DNA from: Jidongwangia harbinensis
GTDB lineage: Bacteria > Actinomycetota > Actinomycetes > Mycobacteriales > Micromonosporaceae
Direction of reading: 5' to 3'
Assembly: GCF_020216025.1 (NCBI RefSeq)
Contig: NZ_JAIWNC010000040.1
Coordinates: 1 to 64,000 of the forward strand
Length of the DNA: 64,000 nt
Made by a program: the position numbers and the translations under genes. Positions 7,572 to 16,688 of the stretch are shown here, piece after piece. The notes below the pieces were generated by a model, which worked only from the letters and a program-made list of their open reading frames with translations, searched no databases and had not been told where the DNA came from. How positions within the stretch are numbered: the stretch's first letter is position 1; the number at the start of each line of letters is the position of its first letter.

Positions 7572-8047
7572 ATGTCTGAACCGGGGCGTCTGGTGCCGTT
7601 CCTGTGGAACCTTGTCACGCCGGACGACCTCGGCTCGATGGTTGCCAGCACGAGCACACCGTATCTGTGGTTTCTCGCCGACCTGGTGGCTGCGCCGCAA
7701 GGTAACTCGCCCCCAGCGGCAACGGTGGCCTCATCTTCGTCGGCAGGTCCCTGGACTCGATGTTCGACCTTCTCGGTGGCGTTCCTGCCCACGACAGCGG
7801 GCGCGTCTGTGGCGGCTGCCGCTGTCTTTCCAGCGCTGTGTGCCGGCGGCGCGACGGCGCTGGCGCGCTGTCCACTGGTTCGTGGCGAGATCTGCAACGC
7901 CGTGCCTGCCCGCCGAGCCGATCAGATCGCTTCGCCGGCCCCCGGCCAGAACAAACCTTCCCGCGCAGCGCGGCGTTTCCGGCGGTGTGGCGATCGCTTG
8001 TTCGGGGTAACGGGCGAGACATTCGTATGGAAGGTCCCGCGTTGTGA
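7572..8047 (+). pseudogene. decayed gene of unknown family (multiple frameshifts)
   Basis: Frame one gives MSEPGRLVPFLWNLVTPDDL, ending around 7700. A second frame from about 7712 gives GGLIFVGRSLDSMFDLLGG. A third gives RLWRLPLSFQR. All three pieces read like parts of one soluble protein, and the second is a well-formed domain opening. The order and strand are consistent, so I take this as one gene broken by at least two indels. I cannot name the family. It lies upstream of another gene with a single-base shift. Confidence 0.5.
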
Positions 8048-8081
8048 CCGCGACACGCGCCTGGGTGAAGGTGAGGTGACA

Positions 8082-8263
8082 GTGTCGGGCAAGTTCGAGA
8101 TGTACAGCGACAAGGCCGGCAAGTTCGGTTCCGGCTCAAGGCCTCCAATGGGCAGGTCGTCGCGACCGGCGAGGCGTATGACAGCAAGACCGCGGCCAAG
8201 AACGGCTGCGAGGCAGTTCAGCGGGCCGCCAACGGCGCGGAGATCGCCGAGACTGACAACTGA
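8082..8263 (+). pseudogene. YegP/DUF1508 family gene with a single-base deletion
   Basis: A GTG at 8082, preceded by AAGGTGAGG, opens SGKFEMYSDKAGKF. After one missing base near 8130 the next frame continues RFRLKASNGQVVATGEAYDS and ends EIAETDN at 8263. Together they make one DUF1508 (YegP-like) unit of about 60 aa, the usual size. The family is small, and I know no settled function for it. The 182-bp span is one base short of 61 codons. The cause is either real inactivation or a sequencing error in the TTCGGTTCCGG stretch. Confidence 0.75.
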
Positions 8264-8431
8264 CCCACTGCCCTGGCGTAGCGAGGACCGGGACGACGCC
8301 AGGAGGGTGAGGCAGACCGAGATTCCGCACGAGCCGGTCATCCACCGTGGACCGCGCCCGAGACGAGTAGGCGACGAAGGTGCGAACTGAAAACAGTGGG
8401 TTTACGGTGAGTGATCTTGATCCAACGAAAA

Positions 8432-8459
8432 CGGTGACCTGCGTTTCCGCAGGTCACCG
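8432..8459 (-). terminator. strong hairpin terminator downstream of the tRNA fragment
   Basis: A perfect 12-bp stem, CGGTGACCTGCG with its complement, closes a TTTC loop. On the minus strand it is followed by TTTTCG. It lies 10 bp beyond the 3' end of the tRNA-Pro fragment and is probably the native terminator of that tRNA gene. Confidence 0.8.
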
Positions 8460-8469
8460 GCTACTTTTC

Positions 8470-8512
8470 GTCGGGCTGACAGGATTTGAACCTGCGACCC
8501 CTTGACCCCCAG
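8470..8512 (-). tRNA. 3' fragment of tRNA-Pro (GGG), attachment-site scar
   Basis: Read on the minus strand, the segment starts in the anticodon loop (CTGGGGG), continues through the 3' side of the anticodon stem (TCAAG), the variable loop, the T arm GCAGGTTCAAATCCTGT and the acceptor end CAGCCCGAC. The 5' half of the tRNA is absent. A break at the anticodon loop and a native terminator just beyond are what site-specific integration into a tRNA gene leaves at the distal end. The element would then extend towards higher coordinates. A full tRNA-Pro is not present in the window. Confidence 0.75.
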
Positions 8513-9288
8513 CATTGTTACATTTCTATCAAGCAATGCCAGTACGTGTCTCTATGTACGCAGAAACGGACACAACGACACCTCCGTGTCACCCAGTTCC
8601 GGGCAGTTCAGCAGAAGTTGATCAATACTGTGACCAGGCGTGTGACCACGCCCGATCAAGTGCGGTGCCTGCCGAATAATCCAGAACGTACTTCGGGAGG
8701 AATGAGGCGGCTCTCGTGTCGCGTAGAACGCGGGAATTTCCGACTCGGGCCTGAGAACATGGATGCAGAGGGATCTTTAGCGCGCGGATCGGCCGGAATC
8801 GGCGGCCACTTGACAGCCTATGAGAAGCGCACCTCTCCCCCATCGCCGCAAGGCGCCACGACCAAATATCACGTCCAACGTTCGAAATAGTACCTCGCCG
8901 CCGGGGATGCGCGATCATCCCGGTGGCCGCCGCCCTGACCGTCGTCGCCCTCGCGCGCCGGCACCGGCCGCGATCGTGGACCGCACACCGCCGACGCCGC
9001 CGTACGTCATCTACGCCTCCGGCCTGAAGTGGCTGTGCGGCTGCCTACCCCTCACGACCGGAATCCAGCGCTCGACAGACCGTGACGCCGCAGTCGGCGT
9101 TGACCTATGAGGTGTTCGCGGACGGGTCCGGCTGGACGGGCTCACCGACAACGGCACCGCGTACGGCTGCTGATGATTACGTCTGCGATCATCCGCACGA
9201 GTTGAGGAACCTGACAAACCGGGCCGGAGTCCGTTTCTCGACTGAGCGGCATCACCGAGGCGAGGACAGTCAGCGGCGGGAGGTTGCC
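8513..9288. other. long stretch without a supportable gene
   Basis: The first 150 bp beside the tRNA scar are relatively A/T-rich. Short frames exist on both strands, but none has a recognisable protein, a good start or consistent codon use. The GGGAGG at 9279-9284 belongs to the next gene. Confidence 0.5.
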
Positions 9289-12200
9289 ATGGCTCGCGAC
9301 TGGACGGCACTGGGTTTCGGCGTGCTCACGGAGGGCGTCAAGGCGCTCGTGCCGCCGGCGGCTCCGCTGATCAAGATTTTGGAGTCGGAGAAAGCCACCT
9401 TCGACAAATGGCGTGCGGACAAGGCACGGCAGAAGGCCTACGCCGACGCAGTACGGACCTGGGGCGAGCACCGCGGCTTCGGTGAAGCCTCCATCGAGGA
9501 CGGACTGACGGCCGCCGCCGACATCCTGCGGCAGAACGGCGCGACCGTGGACGTGATAGCGCAGTGCAACCTGGATCACGCCGCGGTGGCCAGGCGCGTG
9601 CTGGCGGCAGACGTCCACCCGCAGCAGGCGGCGGGAAAGACCGCGCAGGAGGTGTGCCGCCACGCGATCGACGAGTTCTACCTGCGGCTCCTCCGCGACG
9701 ACCGGCTCATGGTGCTCCTGGACCGGGCTGTCCAGCGGGAGCTGCTGCAACGCACCGCTGCTCTGCCGGAAAGCGTGGCCGACGCGCTCGCGGCCCGGGC
9801 GGGGTTGCCGCCGACCCTTCGCAGCCGGCTGGACGACCTCCGCCGGGACTACGAGCTGCTCGGCGGCCGGGATCGCGAACTGACCGAGCTCGACCGGTTC
9901 CGGGCCACGGCGGACTCCGGGTATCTCCTGCTGACCGGTGATGCGGGCATGGGCAAGACCGCTCTGCTGGCCGGCTGGATCCGGCGGCTGGAGCAGGCCG
10001 GCGCCGAGGTCGTCTATCACTTCATCAGCGGGCCGCACGACACCGCGGGTCAGCAGGACGTCATGGCCTCCCTGGTGGCACAGGCCGCGGCCGCGTGGCG
10101 TCAGCCGCTGGCGCCCGGCACCCTGAGCGCGACGATCCTGGAGCTCGAGGACACATGGCTTCGCCTGCTCCAAGGCGCGCCGCAGAACCCGGTGGTGATC
10201 GTCATCGACGGTCTCGACGAGGCCGAGACGGCGGCCTGGCAGGTGCCGAAGCGGCTCTTCCCGGAGCCCCTGCTCTCCGGCGTGCACGTCGTGCTGTCCG
10301 CCAGGTCCGTCGCGCACCGGGACTGGGCCGACTTCCTCGGCATCGACCAGCCCGCCCGCTTGACCGTCGGCAAGCTGGACGCCGCCGGAGTGGCGGACGT
10401 CCTCGACGCGGCGGCGGCGCCGCGCTGGGTCCGTGAACCGGGGGCGACACGCATTCTCCGCGAACGCACCGACGGCGACCCGTTCTATCTCGGCCTCCTC
10501 ATCGAGGCGATCCGCACCGGCGAGATCTCGTCCGCGGCGGCCCTGACCCGCAGCCCGGCGAAGATGGAGGGTTATCTGGAGAACTGGTGGGACGACCTCA
10601 CCAGCCGGGTGGACGACAAGCCCGCCGAGACGCTGCTCTCCTATCTCGTCGTCGCCGAGGGGCCCATCACCCGGACCGAGCTGATCGACATAGACGCGGA
10701 CGACGCGCTTTCCGGCGTCACGTTCGGGAAGGCGTTCGACCGTGTCCGGCGCTTCGTCGTCGGCCGGCCGGCCACCGGTCTGTCGCTGGCCCATTGGCGG
10801 CTGCGGAACTTCGCCGAGGGTATGTATTCCGCCCAGGAGCTTCGCGGGCTCCGGACAGTCCTGTTCGACTGGTGCGGGAGATGGCGCGAGCATCGCTCCC
10901 GCTACGCGCTCGTCTCATGGCCGCGACAACTGCTCCGGCTGGGCGAGACGCCCGCCGCACTCCTCTGTGACGACGAGTTCCAGCGTGCCCGCGTCGAGGC
11001 GGCCGACGACGCGGCGGGCCTGCTGAGCGACCTCGAGGCAGCACTGCACGCACTACCCGGTGGCCGGCCGGACACCGTGCTGCTCGTCCGGACGGCTTAC
11101 GAGCTCGAGACGACACGAGACCGCTGGCTGCGGCCCGACGCCGTGATCGCCCAGGCGCGCCGGGGCGCCCTCGCCGAGGCGGTCCGCCGGCTCGGGATGC
11201 TGGGGCCGCAGCCGGTCGGCCAGTGGACGGCAGCCGCCCGGCTGGTCCTGGCATTGTCCGCCGCCGAGGCCAACCCGGAGAACGTCCGCGACCTGCTAGG
11301 CAGGATGGCGCCGGACGTCCCGGGCGACTCCCTGCAGGCGGTGCTGCACGGGCGGGCACTGGCCAGGATCGGGGCCGGGAAGGAACCGGAGCTGACCATG
11401 TGGTTCCGGCACGGCCCGTTGCCGGAGGTGTCCGACCCCGACCGGGCGCTGGCCGCGCTGGAACGGGCCGGCGGGGCGCCGCAGTACGAGCGCGGCATCT
11501 CCGGGCTGCCGGCGCCGGAGGGCGACGAGGCCGGCATCTACCTGGCCGAGGAGGACGGCCCGTGGGTCGTCGCCTATGCGCGAGACAACCGGCAGGAGGG
11601 CGGGGACTGGCTCTCCACCTACATCGATCTGCACGTGGCCAACCCGTACGTGCTCTACCGCAACCGATCGCTGCTCTCGCTGTTGGCCGCCGTCGCGTGC
11701 CTGCCGGACGCCGACCAGGCGCTGGAATACGCGCAGCGGATCACGGCGGGCGCCTACTCCGGCGACACCGTTCGGTTCGCCGAGTTCGCCAGGCTGGCGC
11801 TGCATGCGCGGCGCGCACGCACCGCCCGTCTGGAACAGCTCCGAACGACGGCCGTCGACGCGGCCCGGCAGCTCCACGCGGGCCGGGACGGCGCCGACCG
11901 GTGGGGCCACCACACCAGGCGGCTCGCCGCGCACGCCGAGATCGCCCACCGCGTGCTCGGCGACGGGGACGGCGGACGGCGGTTGCTGACCGAGGCCAGG
12001 ACCGTGCCGTTCGGATACGCCGGCTACCGCAGTCCCGCCTGCCTCGCCGCCGCCCAGGCCTGGACGATCGTCGACCCGGCCGACGTCGCGCTGCGCCGCT
12101 TCGAGCTGGACGAGGCGCTGGAGGCGGCGCACAACGTCCAGGAACCGTCGTTCGCCGCCGTGATGACAGCCCGGGTGACCACGGTGGCACGCTGGTGGGA

Positions 12201-12699
12201 CGAGTCCGCGGACGATCTCGAGGAGATTGTGGCGGCCTTCACGTCGAACCCCGCGGCCACCCGCTTCGCGCCGCGCCTGACCATTGGCGAGCCGTTCGCC
12301 CGGCGGGCCCGCGTCAGCCATCTCTCCATCGACCACATCACCGAGCTGACCGGCCCCGAGGAGATCGCCGACGCGCTCGGCATGCCGCGGCCGGCCGTCA
12401 CGCTCACCGGCCCCGGCGAAGTGGCCCTGCCGGACACCGGCTTCGTCCCGATGGTCGCGACCCACCTGTCGGCGAGGGTGTTCGCCGCCGACCTGCCGAA
12501 TCGGCGGAAGGCCGAGCTCCTAGCCGCCCTGGTGCCGTTCGCCGCCGCGGACCCCACCCACCTCGATCAGGTGCTGGGCCGCCTCTTCTGCGTGGTGCCG
12601 GACCTGACCGACGACGCGTGGCAGGCCGTCGAACAACTCGTCGGGCAACGCACGACCGTGGAGCCCACCGGTGAATGGATACAGTTCCTGCCCGACTAG
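9289..12699 (+). CDS. STAND-family (NACHT-like) P-loop ATPase
   Basis: The 1136-aa protein starts at ATG 9289 after GGGAGG; the frame is open 69 codons further upstream but without a ribosome-binding site there. Residues 1-200 form a helical region of unknown family (MARDWTALGF, LVPPAAPLIKILESEK). The ATPase follows with Walker A GDAGMGKT at 217-224 and Walker B VIVIDGLDE at 303-311, then an Arg-sensor-like LSARS. The C-terminal 600 residues are alpha-helical and repeat-like, suited to sensing. Such proteins act as signal-responsive switches in defence or cell death. No effector domain is recognisable at the N-terminus, so it may be a novel effector or work with a partner. There are no close co-directional neighbours. 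Confidence 0.85.
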   Translation: MARDWTALGFGVLTEGVKALVPPAAPLIKILESEKATFDKWRADKARQKAYADAVRTWGEHRGFGEASIEDGLTAAADILRQNGATVDVIAQCNLDHAAVARRVLAADVHPQQAAGKTAQEVCRHAIDEFYLRLLRDDRLMVLLDRAVQRELLQRTAALPESVADALAARAGLPPTLRSRLDDLRRDYELLGGRDRELTELDRFRATADSGYLLLTGDAGMGKTALLAGWIRRLEQAGAEVVYHFISGPHDTAGQQDVMASLVAQAAAAWRQPLAPGTLSATILELEDTWLRLLQGAPQNPVVIVIDGLDEAETAAWQVPKRLFPEPLLSGVHVVLSARSVAHRDWADFLGIDQPARLTVGKLDAAGVADVLDAAAAPRWVREPGATRILRERTDGDPFYLGLLIEAIRTGEISSAAALTRSPAKMEGYLENWWDDLTSRVDDKPAETLLSYLVVAEGPITRTELIDIDADDALSGVTFGKAFDRVRRFVVGRPATGLSLAHWRLRNFAEGMYSAQELRGLRTVLFDWCGRWREHRSRYALVSWPRQLLRLGETPAALLCDDEFQRARVEAADDAAGLLSDLEAALHALPGGRPDTVLLVRTAYELETTRDRWLRPDAVIAQARRGALAEAVRRLGMLGPQPVGQWTAAARLVLALSAAEANPENVRDLLGRMAPDVPGDSLQAVLHGRALARIGAGKEPELTMWFRHGPLPEVSDPDRALAALERAGGAPQYERGISGLPAPEGDEAGIYLAEEDGPWVVAYARDNRQEGGDWLSTYIDLHVANPYVLYRNRSLLSLLAAVACLPDADQALEYAQRITAGAYSGDTVRFAEFARLALHARRARTARLEQLRTTAVDAARQLHAGRDGADRWGHHTRRLAAHAEIAHRVLGDGDGGRRLLTEARTVPFGYAGYRSPACLAAAQAWTIVDPADVALRRFELDEALEAAHNVQEPSFAAVMTARVTTVARWWDESADDLEEIVAAFTSNPAATRFAPRLTIGEPFARRARVSHLSIDHITELTGPEEIADALGMPRPAVTLTGPGEVALPDTGFVPMVATHLSARVFAADLPNRRKAELLAALVPFAAADPTHLDQVLGRLFCVVPDLTDDAWQAVEQLVGQRTTVEPTGEWIQFLPD

Positions 12700-13277
12700 C
12701 TAGTAGTGCTTTGTCATGATCGTCGGCGGTGTCTGCGGTTCCGTTGTGGGAGGCGGGTTTTGCAGGTGGGGCAGGTGCCGATGAGCCGGGCGAGTAGGGC
12801 TTGCAGGCGTCGGAGTACGGCGTAGGGGGTCATTCCGGCGCACGGGTTTTGGGTCCAGGCGCTGCAATGTTAGGAAGGCGTGGGCTGCGCTGACGAGGGT
12901 GGTGTGGTGGTGCCAGCCTTGCCAGGTGCGGCCTTCGTAGTGGTCGAGGCCGAGGCCGGTTTTGATTTCGCGGTAGTCGTGCTCGATACGCCAGCGCAGT
13001 TTCGCCAGCCGCACCAGTCGCCGTTTCGAGGTATCGGCAGGCAGATTGGACAGCCAGTAGCGGGTGGGTTCGGCCTCTTCGGGCGGCCATTCGGCGATCA
13101 GCCAGCGCACCGGCAGGTCACCGAAGTCGGCGGCCCGGCGGTGCACGAGGCTGGCTGGGCGTAGGCGCAGGAACACGAAGTGCCCGCGCATCGGCCGGTT
13201 CCGGCCGTTGCGTCGGCGTGAGCCGGTGCGCCAGGTGACTTGCCGGACCGCTTCACGGCCCGCCGTCAGGACGTGGG
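12700..13277 (-). pseudogene. IS701-like transposase, C-terminal fragment
   Basis: The reading contains MRGHFVFLRLRPASL, WLIAEWPPEE and RIEHDYREIKTGLGLDHYEG, the terminal part of the DDE domain with the catalytic Glu of IS701/DDE_5 transposases. Only about 190 of the usual ~400 residues remain. The reading also loses phase near 12850, where an adjoining frame resumes. The 5' part is lost at about 13277, exactly where a GNAT fragment begins on the other strand. Confidence 0.8.
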
Positions 13278-13540
13278 TCATTGCCGGTTACGTGGCCTGG
13301 AGCCTCGACCCGGCTCGCCGCAACGGCAGCATCTCGCACCTCGCCGTTGCCGCCGAGTACCGCCGGCACCAGGTGGGCACCGCGCCGTGCGAGCACGCCT
13401 TCGCCGAGCTGCGAGCCCACGGAGCAGACGTGGTCGAGATCGGTACCGGAGGTGACCCCTTCCACGCACCGGCCAGAGCACTCTACGAAAGGCTCGGCTG
13501 CGTCCAGCTGCCGATCGCCGTCTACTACAAACAGCTCTGA
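13278..13540 (+). pseudogene. GNAT acetyltransferase, 5'-truncated
   Basis: About 88 residues remain: AGYVAWSLDP, then SISHLAVAAEYRRHQVGTAP (the acetyl-CoA-binding strand and loop, with R-x-x-x-VG in place of the usual R-G-x-G) and ARALYERLGCVQLPIAVYYK at the C-terminus. The N-terminal half of the fold is missing because the IS701 fragment abuts at 13277. The remaining part is in one frame. Upstream readthrough only gives the antisense of the transposase. Confidence 0.75.
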
Positions 13541-13809
13541 CCGGGCCTCCGGGACGGGTGCCGCATCGCACCCGTCCCGGAGGGTCCGGAGCAGGCCGCT
13601 GGGCAGTCGCCCCTTGCGGTGGGCCGACGAGATCCACCAGGCGATCCCCGGTAGCGGATTCCCGGCGGTGCACCCGCTGTCGCCGATCGTCAGTCCGGTC
13701 CGCGACGAGGCATACCCAGCCGATTCCCATCACTCGCCGAGCGCCGCCCTGCAGAGTTCTTACGCCGGTCCACCGCGGACCGGCGTACCGAACAGTTCCA
13801 GGAGGAACC

Positions 13810-14298
13810 ATGCGACGCGCGACCCGCGCGATCTTCGGCTCGGCCGTGCTCGGCGGCTTCGCTCTGCTCACCGCCGCCCCGGCGCAGGCCGCCCCGGCGC
13901 AGGCCGCCCCGGCCGCCGCGCAGCCCACCCCGGCGGCGGCGGGAGCGGTGGCGCAGTACGGCTTCGCCTTCGCCGACCAGCCCAGCCCAGCAATCCTTCG
14001 TACGTCGCCAACGCCCGGATGTCGACCAACTCGACCGGCGGCACCAACACTGTGATCCGCTACCGCGCCGGCGACTACGAGGTGCGGATGCCCGGCCTCG
14101 GCGCCACGCCGGGCGGCAACGTGCAGGTGAGCGCCTACGGTAACCACACCAACCGGTGCAAGACGACGTACTGGCTGCCGCTCGACGGCGCCATGGCCGT
14201 CGGCGTGATGTGTCACAACCCGTCCGGGGCGCTGGCCGACACCCCGTTCACCGCCCAGTTCCACCGGGGCAGCAACGACCCGCAACAGCAGAGCGCCT
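13810..14298 (+). pseudogene. secreted small protein gene, frameshifted and cut by an IS
   Basis: GGAGGAACC precedes ATG 13810. The product starts MRRATRAIFGSAVLGGFALL with TAAPAQA as signal-peptidase site, then AQYGFAFADQPS. The frame changes by one base in a CAGCC run near 13985. The other frame continues SNPSYVANARMSTNSTGG, TNTVIRYRAGDYEVRMPGLG, a beta-rich extracellular domain with two cysteines, up to about 14295 where the IS end TGTACCGTTCGG begins. A 5-residue repeat (AAPAQ) follows the signal. It is probably inactive. Confidence 0.7.
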
Positions 14299-15485
14299 TG
14301 TACCGTTCGGAAACTCGTCGCTGCTGGGATCGGTGTGGTGCGCCGCGACGACCTGCTGGAATCCTGGTCAGGTGATCGTCTCACTGGTGTACCAGCTGGC
14401 ACGGAAGCTTCTCGCGGTCCCGGCGGTGTTGCTACGCCGGGACGTGACGAAGGAGGCCGAGCTGCTCGTGTTGCGGCACGAGAACGCGGTGCTGAGCAGG
14501 CAGCTCACCCGCCCGAGGCGGTACAGCCCGGCGGACCGGCTGTGGCTCGCGGCGCTGTCCTCACTGTTACCCCGACGCCGGTGGGCGCAGGTGTTCCCGG
14601 TGACACCCGCGACCCTGCTTGCTTGGCACCGCCGCCTGATCACGCGCAAATGGGACTACAGCATGCGCCGGCGAAAGCCTGGCAGGCCGCCAGCGGCCAG
14701 CGCGGTTAGGGCACTGGCACAGCGGCTGGCCAGGGAGAATCCGCGTTGGGGCTGCCGCCGCATCCAGGGCGAACTTGTGCGCCTCGGGCATCGCATCGGC
14801 GCCACGACGGTTTGGGAGATCCTCACGGCGGCGGGCCTCGATCCGGCCCCACGCCGCAGCGGACCAACCTGGCGCGAGTTCCTCACTGAGCAAGCTCACG
14901 GCGTGATCGCGTGCGACTTCGTCCACGTCGACCTGGTCGACCTGCGCCGGGTATATGCGCTGGTGTTCCTCGACCACGGCACTCGGCGACTGCACGTCGC
15001 TGGGATCACCGCGCATCCGACGGCATCCTGGACCGTGCAGCAGGCCAGGAACCTGGCCAGCGAGCTGGGCGCCCACGTTGACTAGTTGCGGTTCCTGATT
15101 CGTGATCGGGACGCCAAATACACCGGGTCCTTCGACGCGGTCTTCGCCGCCGACGGCATCGAGACGTTGAAGACCGCGCCACGGGCTCCTCGGATGAACG
15201 CCCACTGCGAACGGATCATTGGCACCCTCCGGCGCGAGGCGCTCGACCAGCTACTGATCTGGAACCAGACTCATGCCCGACGCGTCCTCGACGCCTACGC
15301 CCAGCACTACAACCAGCACCGCCCGCACCAAGCGCGAGGCCAGCTCCCACCACTCGCCGAAGAGCATCCGGCGCCGGTAACCGACCTGACCAGTCACCGG
15401 CTCCTACGAACCCGAGTGCTCGGCGGCGTAATCAACGAATACAGATACGCCGCCTGACCAGCAGCTACAAGTTCCGAACGGCACA
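14299..15485 (+). mobile_element. rve-type insertion sequence (same family as 62002-63183)
   Basis: The left end TGTACCGTTCGGAAACT (14299) and right end (reverse strand) TGTGCCGTTCGGAACTT (15485) are imperfect inverted repeats. They match the ends of the element at 62002-63183. The 1,187-bp element holds one transposase gene with an in-frame stop. No clear target duplication is visible. Confidence 0.75.
14372..15457 (+). pseudogene. integrase-core (rve) transposase with an internal TAG
   Basis: Starting at GTG 14372 the reading gives a helix-turn-helix region (ELLVLRHENAVLSRQL, PATLLAWHRRLITRKW) and an integrase core: ACDFVHVDLV (first Asp), FLIRDRDAKYTGSF (second Asp) and NAHCERIIGTLRREAL (Glu), ending GGVINEYRYAA. 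A TAG at 15083-15085, between the first and second catalytic Asp, interrupts an otherwise intact frame. It is inactive unless the stop is suppressed or miscalled. Confidence 0.85.
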
Positions 15486-15507
15486 GACTACGCGATGATG
15501 CCGTCTC

Positions 15508-16603
15508 ATGCTCCTGCGACTGGCCTACCTCGGTATCACCAACGCGTTCACCCTTCTGCGACTGTTGCCAGGCAGCGACCGGGACAAGGACGCGGAGATC
15601 CTCGCACTGCGCCACCAACTCACGGTATTGCACCGCCAACTCGGCGGACAGCGGATCCGGTTCGACCCAGCCGACCGGGCATGGCTGGCCGCGCTGCTGC
15701 ACCAACTCCCCCGACCCAGCCGGCACCGTCTACGGCTGCTGGTGCGGCCCGACACGATCCTTCGGTGGCACCGCGACCTGCTCGCGCGGCGCCATGCTGC
15801 AGCGTCGCGTCCCCGACGACGAGGCCGGCCACGCACCATCCGTTCGATCCGCGCCCTGGTGCTGCGCTTGGTCCGGGAGAACCCTTCCTGGGGCTACCGG
15901 CGGGTGCACGGGGAACTGCTCACCCTCGATTACGGTCGCCGCGTCGACGGTCTGGGAGATCCTGCGCGAGGCGGGGATCGATCCGGCCCCGGACCGGGCC
16001 GCCACTACCTGGTCGCAGTTCCTGCGTTCACAGGCCGAGGCACTGCTGGCCGCGGACTTCCTCGAGACGGTCACGCAGACCGGCACGAGGCTCTACGTCC
16101 TGGCGGTCATCGAACACGCCGGCCGCCGCGTCCGGATCCTCGGTGCGACCGCGCATCCGAGCGCCGCGTGGGTGACCCAGACCGCCCGCAACTTCGTGAT
16201 GGACATCGAGGACGCGGGATGCCGGGTGAAGTATCTGATCCGCGACCGGGACGGCAAATACCCAGCCTTGTTCGATACAGTCCTCGCCGACGCCGGCATC
16301 ACGGTCGTGCTCAGCGGCGTTCGGATGCCCCGGATGAACGCGGTAATGGAACGCTGGGTGCGGACCTGCCGCCGCGAACTGCTCGACCGGACTTTGATCT
16401 TTAGTCAGCGGCACCTGCTGCACGCGCTGCGCGAGTACGAGGTCTTCTACAACAAGCACAGACCGCATCAGGGCATCGCCAATGCCCGGCCACTGGCCCC
16501 GCTCCCCGAGCCGATCACCGACCCGGACCGGATCGCCCACCTGAACATCCATCGACGTGACCGCCTCGGCGGCGTCCTCCACGAATACGAGTATGCCGCC
16601 TGA
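15508..16603 (+). pseudogene. second rve-type transposase, frameshifted
   Basis: ATG 15508 opens MLLRLAYLGITNAFTLLRLL followed by the EILALRHQLTVLHRQL helix region. Near 15930 the reading shifts to another frame that continues TVAASTVWEILREAGIDPAP, AADFLETV (Asp), YLIRDRDGKYPALFD (Asp), NAVMERWVRTCRRELLD (Glu) and GGVLHEYEYAA. All catalytic residues survive but are split between two frames. The position and direction of the shift do not resemble the programmed frameshift of IS3 elements. It starts only 22 bp after the end of the preceding IS. The 5' end of a related copy lies near 61950-62001. Confidence 0.85.
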
Positions 16604-16688
16604 CCTGCCCGGATGACATTCTCGGCAGGTACAACCTCGGATCAAGATGGCGATGCTCTGCGGACGCGAAGTCCTGCTGAGGTGCCGT

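Noticed and set aside
15508..16603. programmed ribosomal frameshift in the transposase
   Set aside because: The shift is not -1, there is no slippery A-rich heptamer, and it lies within the catalytic domain rather than between OrfA and OrfB positions.
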